Counted from the first letter of the stretch, positions 17,330 to 26,852 are shown. The stretch is DNA of 61,289 bases from Syntrophomonas sp. UBA5314 (GCA_002410325.1 DHRK01000007.1:1-61289), one strand, 5' to 3'. Notes: generated by a model from the sequence alone, not told the origin. A program made the numbers and translations.

Positions 17330-18553
17330 CTAGACGTCGCGGGTCCAGATGCAAGCCATGGCCGGTCCGCCGCCTACGCAGGTGGAGGCGCCGCCGACAG
17401 TGGCTCCGATTCTTTCCATTTCATGAATGAGGCTGACCTGGAGGCGTGCGCCGGTGCAGCCCACCGGATGGCCCAGAGCGATACCGGAACCGTTGTGGTT
17501 GATGTTGCCCTGTGTTTCCAGGGTGCCGGAATTCATCTCAATGCCAAATTCTTCTTTCATGATCTTTCCTACACCGATAAACTGGGCGGCAAAGGCTTCA
17601 TTGATTTCCCAGTAATCAACATTGTCATATTTCAATCCCGCCATCTTAAGGGCTTTGGGAATAGCATAGGCCGGGCCGATACCCATATAGTAGGGATCTA
17701 CGCCATAGGTGCAGATGCTGAGCAGCTTGGCTAAAGGTTTAATTCCCAATTCTTTCGCTTTTTTCGCGGTCATCAGCACAATTGCGGCGGAACCGTCGTT
17801 GATGCCGGAAGCGTTGGCGGCAGTGGTCACACCGTCTTTGCCAAAAGCCGGCGGCAGTTTAGCCATTGCTTCCAGGCTGGCGCCAGGAATAAAATGCTCG
17901 TCTTTATCAAAGAACTTGGAGCCCTTTTTGGACTTGAGTTCTACCGGAACATATTCCCGGTCGAAAACGCCGTCACCAACCGCTTTGGCTGCCCGGGTGT
18001 GGCTGATCAAAGCCAACTGGTCGCATTCTTCCCTGGTAATGCCCCACTTCTTGGCCACATTGTCAGCAGTACCGCCCATGTGGCTGCCGGCCAGTTTATC
18101 GATAAGTCCATCAGACAGCAGGGCGTCCTGCAATTTGGCATCACCGAGTCTGGCTCCAGATCTGGTATTTTGGGAGATGTAGGGGATGTTGCTCATGCTC
18201 TCGGTTCCTACTACCAGAGCGATCTCGGTCTTGCCCAGGGCCAGGCTCATGGCGGCAATTTCGGTAGCTCTCATACTGGCGGCACAGTTCTGGGTTACCT
18301 GGGAAGCTGCGCTTTCATGAGTCATACCGATTCCCATGGCTACCTGACGCGGAGGCAGGGAACCGTTGCCATGGTGCATGCACATGCCCAGGACCAGTTC
18401 GTCGATTTGCTTGGGATCCAAACCCGCTCTTTTTATAGCTTCGGCACCGGTTGTCATGGACAGTTCGTTGGCCCTGACATCTTTCAAACTGCCAAAGAAT
18501 CTACCTATCGGAGTTCTACAACCGCTGACCATTACGACTTCGTTAAATTCCAT
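17330..18553 (-). CDS. Thiolase (acetyl-CoA C-acyltransferase), cassette copy 1
   Basis: A 407-residue thiolase. Active-site Cys90 lies in VTQNCAASMRATEIA, the catalytic His in SGIALGHPVGCTGAR, and the second Cys in GGASTCVGGGPAMA. It performs the CoA-dependent cleavage that ends each oxidation round, or the condensation in reverse. It starts 56 nt after the hydratase in the leftward operon. Although its neighbours are close to their copy-2 counterparts, this protein is only about 60% identical by eye to the thiolase at 25626, for example in the loop around residues 57-90 lining the active site. This suggests the two cassettes differ in the preferred ketoacyl-CoA. Confidence 0.92.
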   Translation of the reverse strand: MEFNEVVMVSGCRTPIGRFFGSLKDVRANELSMTTGAEAIKRAGLDPKQIDELVLGMCMHHGNGSLPPRQVAMGIGMTHESAASQVTQNCAASMRATEIAAMSLALGKTEIALVVGTESMSNIPYISQNTRSGARLGDAKLQDALLSDGLIDKLAGSHMGGTADNVAKKWGITREECDQLALISHTRAAKAVGDGVFDREYVPVELKSKKGSKFFDKDEHFIPGASLEAMAKLPPAFGKDGVTTAANASGINDGSAAIVLMTAKKAKELGIKPLAKLLSICTYGVDPYYMGIGPAYAIPKALKMAGLKYDNVDYWEINEAFAAQFIGVGKIMKEEFGIEMNSGTLETQGNINHNGSGIALGHPVGCTGARLQVSLIHEMERIGATVGGASTCVGGGPAMACIWTRDV

Positions 18554-18609
18554 TTTAAAAAACCTCCCTATATTAATCTTCTTTAATTACATGGCGTCTG
18601 TTAATACGC

Positions 18610-19392
18610 CTATTGCCCCTTGAATTGGGGTTTTCTCTTTTCCACAAAGGCCTGGGTGCCTTCTTTCATGTCTTCGGTAGCCACGCACAGGCCAAAGAAG
18701 TTCGATTCGATTCTCAAGCCGCTGTCCAGGTCCCCCTGCAATCCCTGCCCGATAGCGAGTTTGGCATAGCCCACGGACAGGGGGGCATTTTTCATTATCT
18801 TCTTGGCTAGTTTCTTGGCCTCATCCATCAATTCAGCCAACGGGTAGACATGGTTGACCAGTCCAATCCGGTAAGCTTCGGTAGCGTCAATAACTCCAGC
18901 GGTAAAGGTCAATTCTTTGGCCCGCCCTTCACCGATAAGCCGGGGCAGTCGCTGGGTGCCGCCGTAGCCGGGTATAACTCCCAGGCTTACTTCGGGCAGA
19001 CCAAAAACGGCGCCCTCGGCGGCCAGGCGGATGTCGCAGGCCATGGCCAGTTCACAGCCGCCGCCCAGGGCAAATCCATTAACGGCTGCGATAACCGGTT
19101 TGCTCAGAGCATCAAGTTTGCGAAAAATTTGTTCTCCTTCATCGGTATAATACCGGGTCTGTTCAGGCGACAAACCCATGAAACCGATGATATCTGCTCC
19201 GGCTACAAAGGCCTTATCCCCGGATCCAGTAACAATAAGAGCTTTTATTTCACTATCCATTTTGACTTCATCTATTGCTTGACCTATTTCCTGAATAGTG
19301 GCAATATTCAATGCGTTCATGGCTTTAGGCCGGTTGATGTAGAGTATTCCTATACTTCCGTCTTTTTCCAATATAATATTCTGGTATTCCAT
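18610..19392 (-). CDS. Enoyl-CoA hydratase (crotonase), cassette copy 1
   Basis: A 260-residue crotonase with NGFALGGGCELAMACDIRLA (Glu114) and FGLPEVSLGVIPGYGGTQRL (Glu134), so both catalytic glutamates of the 3-hydroxyacyl-CoA-forming reaction are present, along with the RPKAMNALN and AFVAGADI oxyanion segments. It lies 47 nt after the 3-hydroxyacyl-CoA dehydrogenase and before the thiolase. It is about 87% identical by eye to the copy at 26982, with the C-terminal 30 residues identical. The short-chain crotonase look fits C4-C6 substrates, an inference. Confidence 0.93.
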   Translation of the reverse strand: MEYQNIILEKDGSIGILYINRPKAMNALNIATIQEIGQAIDEVKMDSEIKALIVTGSGDKAFVAGADIIGFMGLSPEQTRYYTDEGEQIFRKLDALSKPVIAAVNGFALGGGCELAMACDIRLAAEGAVFGLPEVSLGVIPGYGGTQRLPRLIGEGRAKELTFTAGVIDATEAYRIGLVNHVYPLAELMDEAKKLAKKIMKNAPLSVGYAKLAIGQGLQGDLDSGLRIESNFFGLCVATEDMKEGTQAFVEKRKPQFKGQ

Positions 19393-19439
19393 CTATTCAC
19401 CCCGCCTTTATCAAGGCACGTGTTAGCGTGCAGCCTTGT

Positions 19440-20294
19440 CTATTTCTTGTAGTCAAAAAATCCCTTGCCGGTCTTCATGCCCAGCCAGCCGGCTCTTTCA
19501 TACTGTTTTAAAGGAGGAGCGGGCCGATATTTGGGATCTCCGGTTTCTTCATAGAGGGTGTTGGCCACTTCCAGAGCTATATCAATGCCTACCAGGTCGG
19601 CCAACTGCAGGGGACCCATCGGCCAGCCGGCACCCAGCTTCATAGCTGTGTCGATGTCGGCAGCATTGGCCAGGCCTTCGTAGAATATGAAGGCCGCTTC
19701 GTTGATGCCCGGCACCAGAATCCGGTTGACCACAAATCCAGGGCCTTCTTTTACCTGAATGGGCTTTTTGCCGATGGCTTTGGCAAGGGCGAACACTTCG
19801 TCAACCGTTTCCCGGGAGGTCTGGGCTGCAGCTATCACTTCGATCAATTTCATTATTTGAGCCGGGTTGAAGAAATGCATTCCGACTACCTTGTCGGGGC
19901 GTTTGTAGGTGCTGGCTATTTCGGTGATGGATAATGCGGAGGTATTGGTTGCTACAATTATATCATCTTTAATAATGGCGGATAATTTGCCATAGACATC
20001 CTTTTTGATGGGCATTTTCTCTAATACGGTTTCCAGAACAAAATCGACATCGGCGATGTCTTCCAATACGGTGGTGCCTTTGATATTGGCCATGGCTGCG
20101 TCGGTGCTGCCGGCCGGAATCTGACCCTTTTCTTCCGCTTTAGCCAGACCCTTTTTAATAGTGGCCAGACATTTGTCAACCGCCTGCTGAAAGATATCGA
20201 ATACAACTACCTGTTTGCCAGCGGTGGCAAAAGTCCAGACAATACCGGTTCCCATTGTTCCTGCGCCCAAAACCGCGATTTTATTAATTTCCAT
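19440..20294 (-). CDS. hbd: 3-hydroxyacyl-CoA (3-hydroxybutyryl-CoA) dehydrogenase, cassette copy 1
   Basis: The true start is ATG 20294 (MEINKIAVLGAGTMGTG), 284 residues, after a GGGGG ribosome site; the longer frame to 20468 runs through the promoter. It has the N-terminal dinucleotide fold GAGTMGTGI, the catalytic HFFNPAQIMKLIEV and the C-terminal dimer domain (GPLQLADLVGIDIALEVANTLYEETGDP). It oxidises 3-hydroxyacyl-CoA to 3-ketoacyl-CoA with NAD. It is the first gene of the leftward operon and is read from the -24/-12 promoter at 20425. It is about 92% identical by eye to the copy at 27816. Confidence 0.93.
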   Translation of the reverse strand: MEINKIAVLGAGTMGTGIVWTFATAGKQVVVFDIFQQAVDKCLATIKKGLAKAEEKGQIPAGSTDAAMANIKGTTVLEDIADVDFVLETVLEKMPIKKDVYGKLSAIIKDDIIVATNTSALSITEIASTYKRPDKVVGMHFFNPAQIMKLIEVIAAAQTSRETVDEVFALAKAIGKKPIQVKEGPGFVVNRILVPGINEAAFIFYEGLANAADIDTAMKLGAGWPMGPLQLADLVGIDIALEVANTLYEETGDPKYRPAPPLKQYERAGWLGMKTGKGFFDYKK

Positions 20295-20424
20295 TAGTTG
20301 TAACCCCCTTAGACTTATTTCTTTAACTGCTTCTCTTCTAAACCGCTTTACTTTTAAGGACCTTAATAACACCCCCCATTTAGATTTTGGTGAATCTCTT
20401 TTTAGAACTTTATTAAATGATTTT

Positions 20425-20439
20425 GCAAAACCTATGCCA
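20425..20439 (-). promoter_or_regulatory. Sigma-54 promoter of cassette 1 operon
   Basis: Minus-strand TGGCATAGGTTTTGC fits the -24/-12 consensus, about 130 nt upstream of the HBD start codon. The equivalent site in cassette 2 is at 28794. Confidence 0.8.
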
Positions 20440-20516
20440 AAACTATTAATGTAAGGCTTTCGCCCCAAAATACGGTTTTAGTCTTAATATTGTCGTTATG
20501 AAAAATTAGAGCAACC

Positions 20517-20532
20517 AATGCAAAAACGAAGG
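20517..20532. promoter_or_regulatory. Probable enhancer site (TTCGC-N4-GCGAA class), cassette 1
   Basis: AATGCAAAAACGAAGG is a degenerate copy of the repeat seen at 28966 and 31691. Its centre lies about 92 bp upstream of the centre of the -24/-12 element, the same spacing as in cassette 2. The rest of 20540-20772 shows no gene; weak half-sites occur near 20735 and 20765. Confidence 0.5.
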
Positions 20533-20772
20533 CAGCAAATAATAGAGGGTTTTTAGAGCATTTATGGAAGCAGCTCAAAATCCCTTCGTGTTGGTTTTTG
20601 TCAAATTCGGAGTATTCATAGAGATGACCATAGCAAAATCAACCGGTCTCCAGGGAAGTTCTTTGCCAGGTGGGGGTAAGAAAGAAGCGTTGGTAAGAGG
20701 CTGTTTCAGAATAAAAGGATACTATGCAACGCAGTCGGCGCAAAGAAGCCATGCTTCTGTCAACTGCGAAAG

Positions 20773-23280
20773 CTAGTTATCATCATTATTTAAGTTATGC
20801 TCAATTCCGTATTTATGCAATTTACGGTACAGGGCGGATATGTTCAAACCTAAAATCTTGGCGGTTTGGAACTTGTTGTTGCCCGTTTTGGCCAGGGCCT
20901 GGACAATCAGTTCCTTCTCCAGATTCTGCACTAAATCGGTAAGGCCCAGCTGATTGGATTCCACCTGGGTTACCTCAATGATTGATGAACCCATTAACGA
21001 CGGGAAATGCAGGGTCCCGAGAGATCGTTCCTGGTTCATAAAGGCCAGGTTAACCGCTTGTTCCAGCAGATTCTCCAACTCTCTTACGTTGCCTGGCCAG
21101 GAATAATTCTGAAGCAGCTCCAAGGCTTGTGGTGAGATCTTTTGAATATTGGTACCCAATTTCTGATTAATTCGAATGATAAGGTTGTTGACCAGGAGGG
21201 GCAAATCTTCCATGCGGTTTCGCAGCGGGGGCAGATCCAGCCTCATCACATTGAGCCGATAATAAAGGTCGCCTCGGAATTTATTCTCGGAGACCATGGT
21301 TGCCAGATCCTGGTTGGTGGCTGCAATAACCCGAACATCAACCGGTATGGGCTTGGTCCCGCCCACCCGCTCAACTACCTTTTCCTGCAGCACTCCCAGC
21401 AGCTTGGTTTGCATGGTAAGCGGCATATCTCCGATTTCATCCAAGAAAATGGTTCCACCAGCGGCCAATTCAAATTTTCCAGGCTTGCCGCCCTTTTTGG
21501 CTCCGGTAAACGCTCCCTCTTCATAACCGAATAACTCCGATTCCAGAAGGTTTTCGGGCAATGCCACGCAATTAATGCGGATAAAAGGTCCCGTTTTGCG
21601 CAAACTGCTGTTATGTATGGCCTGAGCGACTAGTTCTTTTCCAGTTCCGCTTTCTCCGGTAATCAATACGGTTGAAGTTGTAAAAGAAAGGCGTTCTACA
21701 ATTGATCTGACCCCCGAGAAGGATGGACTGATTCCGATCAGATCGTTCAATGTCCACTTGGCGCTGTAGATTTCCTTAATTTCTTCTTTATATTGGCTTA
21801 GCTGTTTTTCCATTTCTATGAGTTTTTGCGAAAATATTTTAGCTCCGGTTTTATCAAGAAAAATACTGTACCCTATTGCACCTATGATTTCGCCATCTTT
21901 GGTGATGGGCATCCGGTTGACCACCATATCGTGATCTTTAATGGTCCAGAACTCAGCCCGGTCAATACGCCCCGTTGCCAATATTTGAGGAAGTTCAGAG
22001 TTGGGGATTACTTCAAGAATATTCTTTCCCATGGCATCTTGTTTGTCGATCTCCAGAATATCCAGGGATGCCTGGTTGATAGCCGTTATTTTTGAGTTCT
22101 GGTCAATGATATAATAAGCCAGATACGGGTTTTCCAAAAGCCCCTGCAGGAAGTCATTAAATTCCTTCTCCCTCTTTTGCAGCTTTTCGGCAAAGAGCCG
22201 CGCCCCGGCAATATCAAGAAAGAGACTGTAACCCAACGCGCCTATAATCTTTCCGTCCTTTAGAATCGGCAGCCGATTGACAATCGTATCCCGGTCTTTG
22301 ATAGGCCAGAACTCGGCCCGGTCCGTCCGTCCGGTTTTTACTATTTCATGAAGCAGCGAATTGGGAAGTACATCTAATACATATTTCCCCATTGCATCGC
22401 TTTTATCCAATTCCAATATATCAAGCGTAGCCTGATTGATAGCCGTTATTCTGGCGTTTTTATCTACAATGATATAGGCGAGATATGGATTCTCGAGAAG
22501 CCCCTGCAGAAAGTCGTCGAACTCCTTTTCCCTTTCCTGCAGCTTATCCATAAAAAAACGGGCACCCGACATGTCCAAAAACAGACTGTAAGCTATGGCG
22601 CCGATTATTTTGCCGTCTTTGACCAGAGGCACCCGGTTGACAATGGTGTCATGTCCATTAATCGGCCAGAATTCCGCCCGGTCCGTCCGCCCGGTCTTTA
22701 ATATCTCAGGAAGTTCACTGTTTGGAACAACATCAGTAATATATTTACCCAGGGCATCCTCCAGCTTTATTCCCATTCTATCCAGGCAGGTTTCATTAAT
22801 GGAGCGAATATAACCGTCTTTATCAACAATTATGAAGGCCAGGTAGGGGTTGGACAGGAGACCTTCCCGTATTACGTCGGGTTCCTGGTCCCTGCCCTTC
22901 TCATGATCATAAAAAAGTACGCTTTCCGGCAGATCAAGCCAGAGGTTGTCTTGAGACGAACCGATAATGCCGGCTACGTCTCCTGGTTCTAAATCACCTT
23001 TGCCAACCAGTAAATTGATCATGCTCCTGCGGATGTCGTATATAAAAGGCGAGGAAGTTCGGACTACTAATTGATCCATAACCGGATAGGTGCAGGATTC
23101 CACCAGCCGGGTTTCACTTCCCGTTTTTATTTCTACGATACAGATGCGACACAAGCCTTTTCCCTGGCAGATGCCGTAATGACACAGGTTGGGTATGCGA
23201 ATACCTGCTCTTTGAGCTGCCTGGAGAATAGTTTCTCCGGGAGTTGCTTCAACTGATTTTTGGTCAATAGTGATTTTCAC
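20773..23280 (-). CDS. Sigma-54 activator with N-terminal 2Fe-2S domain and three PAS repeats
   Basis: An 835-residue regulator. Residues 1-95 look like the plant-type/complex-I 2Fe-2S ferredoxin domain, with Cys33, Cys44, Cys47 and Cys63 as likely ligands (plus Cys38). Three PAS-like repeats follow with an exact 120-residue period (LLSNPYLAFIIV at 141, LLENPYLAYIIV at 261, LLENPYLAYYII at 381). The AAA+ domain has GESGTGKE (542-549), GAFTGA (589-594) and FLDEIGDMP (612-620). The C-terminal Fis helix-turn-helix is QTAKILGLNISALYRKL. It lies upstream of the cassette 1 operon on the same strand. I infer that it senses redox state via the cluster and a ligand via PAS, and activates the nearby -24/-12 promoters. 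The promoter of its own gene is not evident. Confidence 0.9.
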   Translation of the reverse strand: MKITIDQKSVEATPGETILQAAQRAGIRIPNLCHYGICQGKGLCRICIVEIKTGSETRLVESCTYPVMDQLVVRTSSPFIYDIRRSMINLLVGKGDLEPGDVAGIIGSSQDNLWLDLPESVLFYDHEKGRDQEPDVIREGLLSNPYLAFIIVDKDGYIRSINETCLDRMGIKLEDALGKYITDVVPNSELPEILKTGRTDRAEFWPINGHDTIVNRVPLVKDGKIIGAIAYSLFLDMSGARFFMDKLQEREKEFDDFLQGLLENPYLAYIIVDKNARITAINQATLDILELDKSDAMGKYVLDVLPNSLLHEIVKTGRTDRAEFWPIKDRDTIVNRLPILKDGKIIGALGYSLFLDIAGARLFAEKLQKREKEFNDFLQGLLENPYLAYYIIDQNSKITAINQASLDILEIDKQDAMGKNILEVIPNSELPQILATGRIDRAEFWTIKDHDMVVNRMPITKDGEIIGAIGYSIFLDKTGAKIFSQKLIEMEKQLSQYKEEIKEIYSAKWTLNDLIGISPSFSGVRSIVERLSFTTSTVLITGESGTGKELVAQAIHNSSLRKTGPFIRINCVALPENLLESELFGYEEGAFTGAKKGGKPGKFELAAGGTIFLDEIGDMPLTMQTKLLGVLQEKVVERVGGTKPIPVDVRVIAATNQDLATMVSENKFRGDLYYRLNVMRLDLPPLRNRMEDLPLLVNNLIIRINQKLGTNIQKISPQALELLQNYSWPGNVRELENLLEQAVNLAFMNQERSLGTLHFPSLMGSSIIEVTQVESNQLGLTDLVQNLEKELIVQALAKTGNNKFQTAKILGLNISALYRKLHKYGIEHNLNNDDN

Positions 23281-23518
23281 TATCCAGACTCCTTTCGGAC
23301 TTTGCCCGGGACGAGACTGGAAGATGCAGTTGTCCCCTTATATTCTCTCTATTATCGGCTGCTTTAATTATTTGCCAGCCAATTATTCTCGTAAAACCCA
23401 TTTGATCTTATCATATTTTGTATAGAAAAACAGTTTCAGCTTCGATGTTTAAACAAGTACTCAAGGAGTCGATTGTTTTGCTTTATCAATAGCTGTTCAA
23501 TTGGTTTCAAGGATACAT

Positions 23519-23554
23519 TTAAGGGGCACCGGTTTTGCAGTCCGGTGCCCCTTT
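23519..23554 (-). terminator. Hairpin terminator after cassette 2 operon
   Basis: AAGGGGCACCGG (23521-23532) pairs with CCGGTGCCCCTT, a 12-bp GC-rich stem 45 nt after the acyl-CoA dehydrogenase stop. The T run on the minus strand is short (TT then AAATGT); on the plus strand it is TTTGT. Confidence 0.65.
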
Positions 23555-23599
23555 GTCTAATTATTTTAATTAAAAGCGGTCTACTTCTTCGGGCAGCCG

Positions 23600-25438
23600 T
23601 TAGTAATCAAATGATTCAACAGCTACATCGAGTACCGATCTGTCTCCTGAGGCAACGATATCGGCGGCAATGCATACGTTGGGGACTACATTCATCAAGT
23701 AATACCGGGCCGCTGCCACCTTGCCGGCATAGAAATTGTAGTCGAAATGCTCCGGACCGGCTTCCCTGGCTTTGGCACTGGCCAGCAAGGCTTGATCGAG
23801 TATCAATCTTCCGCAATAGAGCTGTGACGTGGCCGTAAGTATACGGCGGGCATGGAACGGCATCATACCGATCTGTTTTTCACCCATATAGGCCAATATG
23901 GTCTTTTGGATCTTGCCATAAGCATCCAGGGCCGCGTTTAAGTTGGCAAACTCATTCTTGAATTCCGCATTGTCGGCGTTGGTATTGCAGAAGTCTCGCA
24001 TTTCCTGGATAAACGCCGCAAAAGCTGCACCCTTCTTCATTCCCCATTTACGTCCCACCAGGTCCATGGCTTGAATAAAGTTGGTTCCCTCCCATATGGA
24101 GTATATTTTTACATCACGGGCAATTTGAGCCACCGGATACTCCTCACAATAGCCGTATCCCCCATATACTTGAATGGCCTCACCAATCAGCCACCAGGCT
24201 TCATCGGAGGGATAAGCTTTACAGAGCGGGGTGGTGATTTCTATCAGAGCATTGGCCATAGCCTGCTTCTCAGGATCCGGATCATGATGCCTTACATCGA
24301 AGGCGAAATAGGTCTTGTAAAGCATGGCGCGCATTGCTTCTACATGAGCCTTGCCGGCCAACAGGGAGCGTTTAATGTCTTCGTGATTGATAATGGTAGT
24401 GCGCCCCGCCTTGGGATTGGTCATCAGACGGCCCTGAATTCTCTCCTTGGCATAATCGCGGGCGTTGTAGTAGGCGTTGGACAGGCAGGAAAGGGCCATA
24501 TGACCGGTTTCCATGCGCGCCATGTTCATCATCTGGAACATCTGGGCCATGCCTTCTCCGACCCCTTCGTTTTCCAGCGGGTTCTTGCCCAGCAGCCAGC
24601 CGCGGCAGTTGTCGTTTTCACCCATGGCCAGGGCGGCGGTACAGGAGCCATGCTGTCCCAGTTTGTGTTCAACGGCGGTTGTGACAACATCGTTGTCTTC
24701 CAGGCTGCCGTCTTCGTTGACCCACAGTTTGGGCACAACAAATAACGAGATCCCTGCGGTTCCGGGTCGGGCACCTTCCACCCGGGCCAGGTAAAGATGA
24801 ATGACGTTGTCGGTGAAATCGTTGTCACCACCGGTAATAAAGATCTTGCTGCCTTTAATCTTGAAGATACGCGGATCGTCTGTGGGATAGGCCTTGGATA
24901 GAATGTCTCCCACGTCCGAACCAGCCGTAGCCTCGGTTAAGCACATGCTGCCCGTCCAGGTCCCATCCATCATTTTCGACAGGAACAGGTTTTTAACGTC
25001 TTCTGAGCCAAAACTCTGAATAAGCCCGGCAGCACCACTGGTCAGAACAATATAGGGGGCAAAAGTCGGGTTGGCGGCTTGCAGCAATTCCCAAACCATG
25101 GCATGAAGAATATGGGGCAATACCATAGCGTCTTCCGCTTCGTCGATATTGCTGGTTCCCCAGCCTTCGGTCTGCAACTGCTTGAATAAGGGACCCACGC
25201 TGGGGGGCAGGGTTACCTTGCCGTTTTCCAATTTGACCGGATGGCTGTCGCAGTCTTCATTGGTCGGTTCCACGACTTCTTTACACATTTTTAAGATAGG
25301 GCCGAGAACAGATTTAACGTCATCTTTGGAATAATAATCAGCAAATTGCGGATAATTAAAAATCTGCTCGGTAGGAAGCCATTCCTGGAGTATGAATTCA
25401 AAGTCCCTGGTGTTTAGATATGCAAAATTAGATGACAT
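23600..25438 (-). CDS. Acyl-CoA dehydrogenase, long type (cassette copy 2)
   Basis: A 612-residue paralogue of the enzyme at 15288, above 90% identical by eye. It keeps the FAD loop CLTEATAGSDVGDIL and the catalytic SIWEGTNFIQAMDLVGRK (Glu450). Differences are scattered (for example CNTNADN versus ASANAAN near 485 and PVHARR versus PFHARR near 540) with no loss of key residues, so it should be active. It closes the leftward operon, 187 nt after the thiolase; that gap contains a perfect 11-bp hairpin. Keeping two such similar enzymes suggests dosage or differential expression, not distinct chemistry. Confidence 0.92.
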   Translation of the reverse strand: MSSNFAYLNTRDFEFILQEWLPTEQIFNYPQFADYYSKDDVKSVLGPILKMCKEVVEPTNEDCDSHPVKLENGKVTLPPSVGPLFKQLQTEGWGTSNIDEAEDAMVLPHILHAMVWELLQAANPTFAPYIVLTSGAAGLIQSFGSEDVKNLFLSKMMDGTWTGSMCLTEATAGSDVGDILSKAYPTDDPRIFKIKGSKIFITGGDNDFTDNVIHLYLARVEGARPGTAGISLFVVPKLWVNEDGSLEDNDVVTTAVEHKLGQHGSCTAALAMGENDNCRGWLLGKNPLENEGVGEGMAQMFQMMNMARMETGHMALSCLSNAYYNARDYAKERIQGRLMTNPKAGRTTIINHEDIKRSLLAGKAHVEAMRAMLYKTYFAFDVRHHDPDPEKQAMANALIEITTPLCKAYPSDEAWWLIGEAIQVYGGYGYCEEYPVAQIARDVKIYSIWEGTNFIQAMDLVGRKWGMKKGAAFAAFIQEMRDFCNTNADNAEFKNEFANLNAALDAYGKIQKTILAYMGEKQIGMMPFHARRILTATSQLYCGRLILDQALLASAKAREAGPEHFDYNFYAGKVAAARYYLMNVVPNVCIAADIVASGDRSVLDVAVESFDY

Positions 25439-25537
25439 AATTGGGCTCCTTTCAAGAATTAAGAAGACCTGTGCCTTGTTAAGGCAATAAAGATGCTTCT
25501 GTGCACAATAGTGCTAGCGGATTTAAAAAAAGGATGC

Positions 25538-25569
25538 CACCTGGGAGACGGATTGCCATCTCCCAGGTG
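25538..25569 (-). promoter_or_regulatory. Hairpin between thiolase and acyl-CoA dehydrogenase, copy 2
   Basis: CACCTGGGAGA (25538-25548) pairs perfectly with TCTCCCAGGTG (25559-25569). It occupies the same place as the hairpin at 17261-17280 in copy 1, with compensating changes in the stem. No T run follows on the minus strand. Confidence 0.55.
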
Positions 25570-25625
25570 TACGTATATAAAAGAAAAATAATATAAGGGG
25601 CTAGGGGTCTTACTATCCTATGGAA

Positions 25626-26852
25626 TTAAACATTCCTGGTCCAGAGAGAAGCCATAGCCGGTCCGCCACCCACGCAGAGGGAGGCGCCGCCCACTGTAGC
25701 TCCGATTCTTTCCATTTCATAATATAGGCTGACGATAATGCGCAAGCCGGTGCATCCCACCGGGTGTCCCAGGGCGATTCCAGAGCCGTTGTTGTTGATG
25801 TTACCATCTTTTTCCACGGTGCCCATATTCATATCAATGCCCTGTTCTTCTTTCATCATCCTCTTGACACCGATAACCTGAGCTGCAAAAGCTTCATTGA
25901 CTTCCCAGTAATCGATATCGCTGTATTTCATTCCCGCCAACTGCAGGCACTTGGGGATGGCTTTCGCGGGTCCGATACCCATATAATAAGGATCTACTCC
26001 CGCCACGCATATATTTATCAGCTTCATTAACGGTTTAATGCCAAGTTCATCAGCTTTTTTTCTGGTCATAAACACAGCTGCCGCTGCAGCGTCATTCAGT
26101 CCGGAAGCATTGGCGGCGGTAGTGACGCCATCCTTGGAAAAGACGGCGGGAAGTTTGCCCATGGTTTCCAGGCTGGCTCCCCGGATGGGATGCTCATCGG
26201 TATCGAAGATGGTAACCTTTCCTTTTTTACCCGGAATTTCCACAGGTACGATCTCCCGTTTAAAGCGGCCTTCATCAACTGCTCTCACCGCCCGGGTATG
26301 GCTGAGCAGAGCTACTTGATCGGCTTCCTCACGGGTAATGCCATATTTCCTGGCTACATTATCGGCTGTTCCACCCATATGGCTGCCGGCCAGCGAGCAA
26401 ACCAGGCCATCGGAAAGCATGGCATCCTGAATTTTGCCGTCACCCATGCGGTAACCCCAGCGGGCGTTCTGCACCAGATAAGGAACGTTGCTCATACTCT
26501 CGACTCCCACCACCAGGGCGATCTCGGTTCTTCCCAGCATGAGGTTGGAGGTCGCAATATCAACTGCGCGCATGGCGGAGGCGCAGTTCTGCTGAACCGT
26601 ACAGGCACCCGAGCTATGGTCCATGCCGATTCCCATGGCCACGATGCGGGAAGGAAGTGAGCCATTGCCCTGCATCAGGCCCATCCCCATAACCAGTTCA
26701 TCGATTTGGGAAGGCTGCAAACCTGCTCTCTTAACAGCCTCGGCAGCGGCAACTTTGGAAAGGTCATTGGCCCGCAGAGGTTTTAGAGATCCACCGTAGT
26801 CACCGATGGCAGTTCTACAACCACTGACCATTACAACTTCATTTATGCTCAT
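25626..26852 (-). CDS. Thiolase (acetyl-CoA C-acyltransferase), cassette copy 2
   Basis: A 408-residue thiolase with Cys90 in VQQNCASAMRAVDIA, the His loop SGIALGHPVGCTGLR and the second Cys in GGASLCVGGGPAMAS. All catalytic residues are intact. It is clearly the most diverged member of the cassette compared with copy 1 (about 60% identical by eye), differing in the covering loop (LMQGNGSLPSRIV versus MHHGNGSLPPRQV) and around residues 80-90. The start ATG 26852 has GGAGG upstream. The gap to the hydratase is 129 nt, longer than in copy 1. Confidence 0.92.
   Translation of the reverse strand: MSINEVVMVSGCRTAIGDYGGSLKPLRANDLSKVAAAEAVKRAGLQPSQIDELVMGMGLMQGNGSLPSRIVAMGIGMDHSSGACTVQQNCASAMRAVDIATSNLMLGRTEIALVVGVESMSNVPYLVQNARWGYRMGDGKIQDAMLSDGLVCSLAGSHMGGTADNVARKYGITREEADQVALLSHTRAVRAVDEGRFKREIVPVEIPGKKGKVTIFDTDEHPIRGASLETMGKLPAVFSKDGVTTAANASGLNDAAAAAVFMTRKKADELGIKPLMKLINICVAGVDPYYMGIGPAKAIPKCLQLAGMKYSDIDYWEVNEAFAAQVIGVKRMMKEEQGIDMNMGTVEKDGNINNNGSGIALGHPVGCTGLRIIVSLYYEMERIGATVGGASLCVGGGPAMASLWTRNV

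Larger units (their letters stand above)
15288..23280 (-). repeat. Tandem cassette copy 1 (acyl-CoA dehydrogenase, thiolase, hydratase, HBD, activator)
   Basis: Five genes here recur in the same order and strand at 23600-31363. By eye the encoded dehydrogenase, hydratase and 3-hydroxyacyl-CoA dehydrogenase pairs are roughly 85-93% identical in protein sequence, the thiolases much less. Intergenic hairpins, -24/-12 promoters and enhancer-like repeats occupy matching places, so the duplicated unit included its control regions. Confidence 0.85.

Noticed and set aside
20295..20468. N-terminal extension of HBD copy 1
   Set aside because: It runs through the -24/-12 promoter and is absent from copy 2; the family starts at MEINKIAVLGAG.
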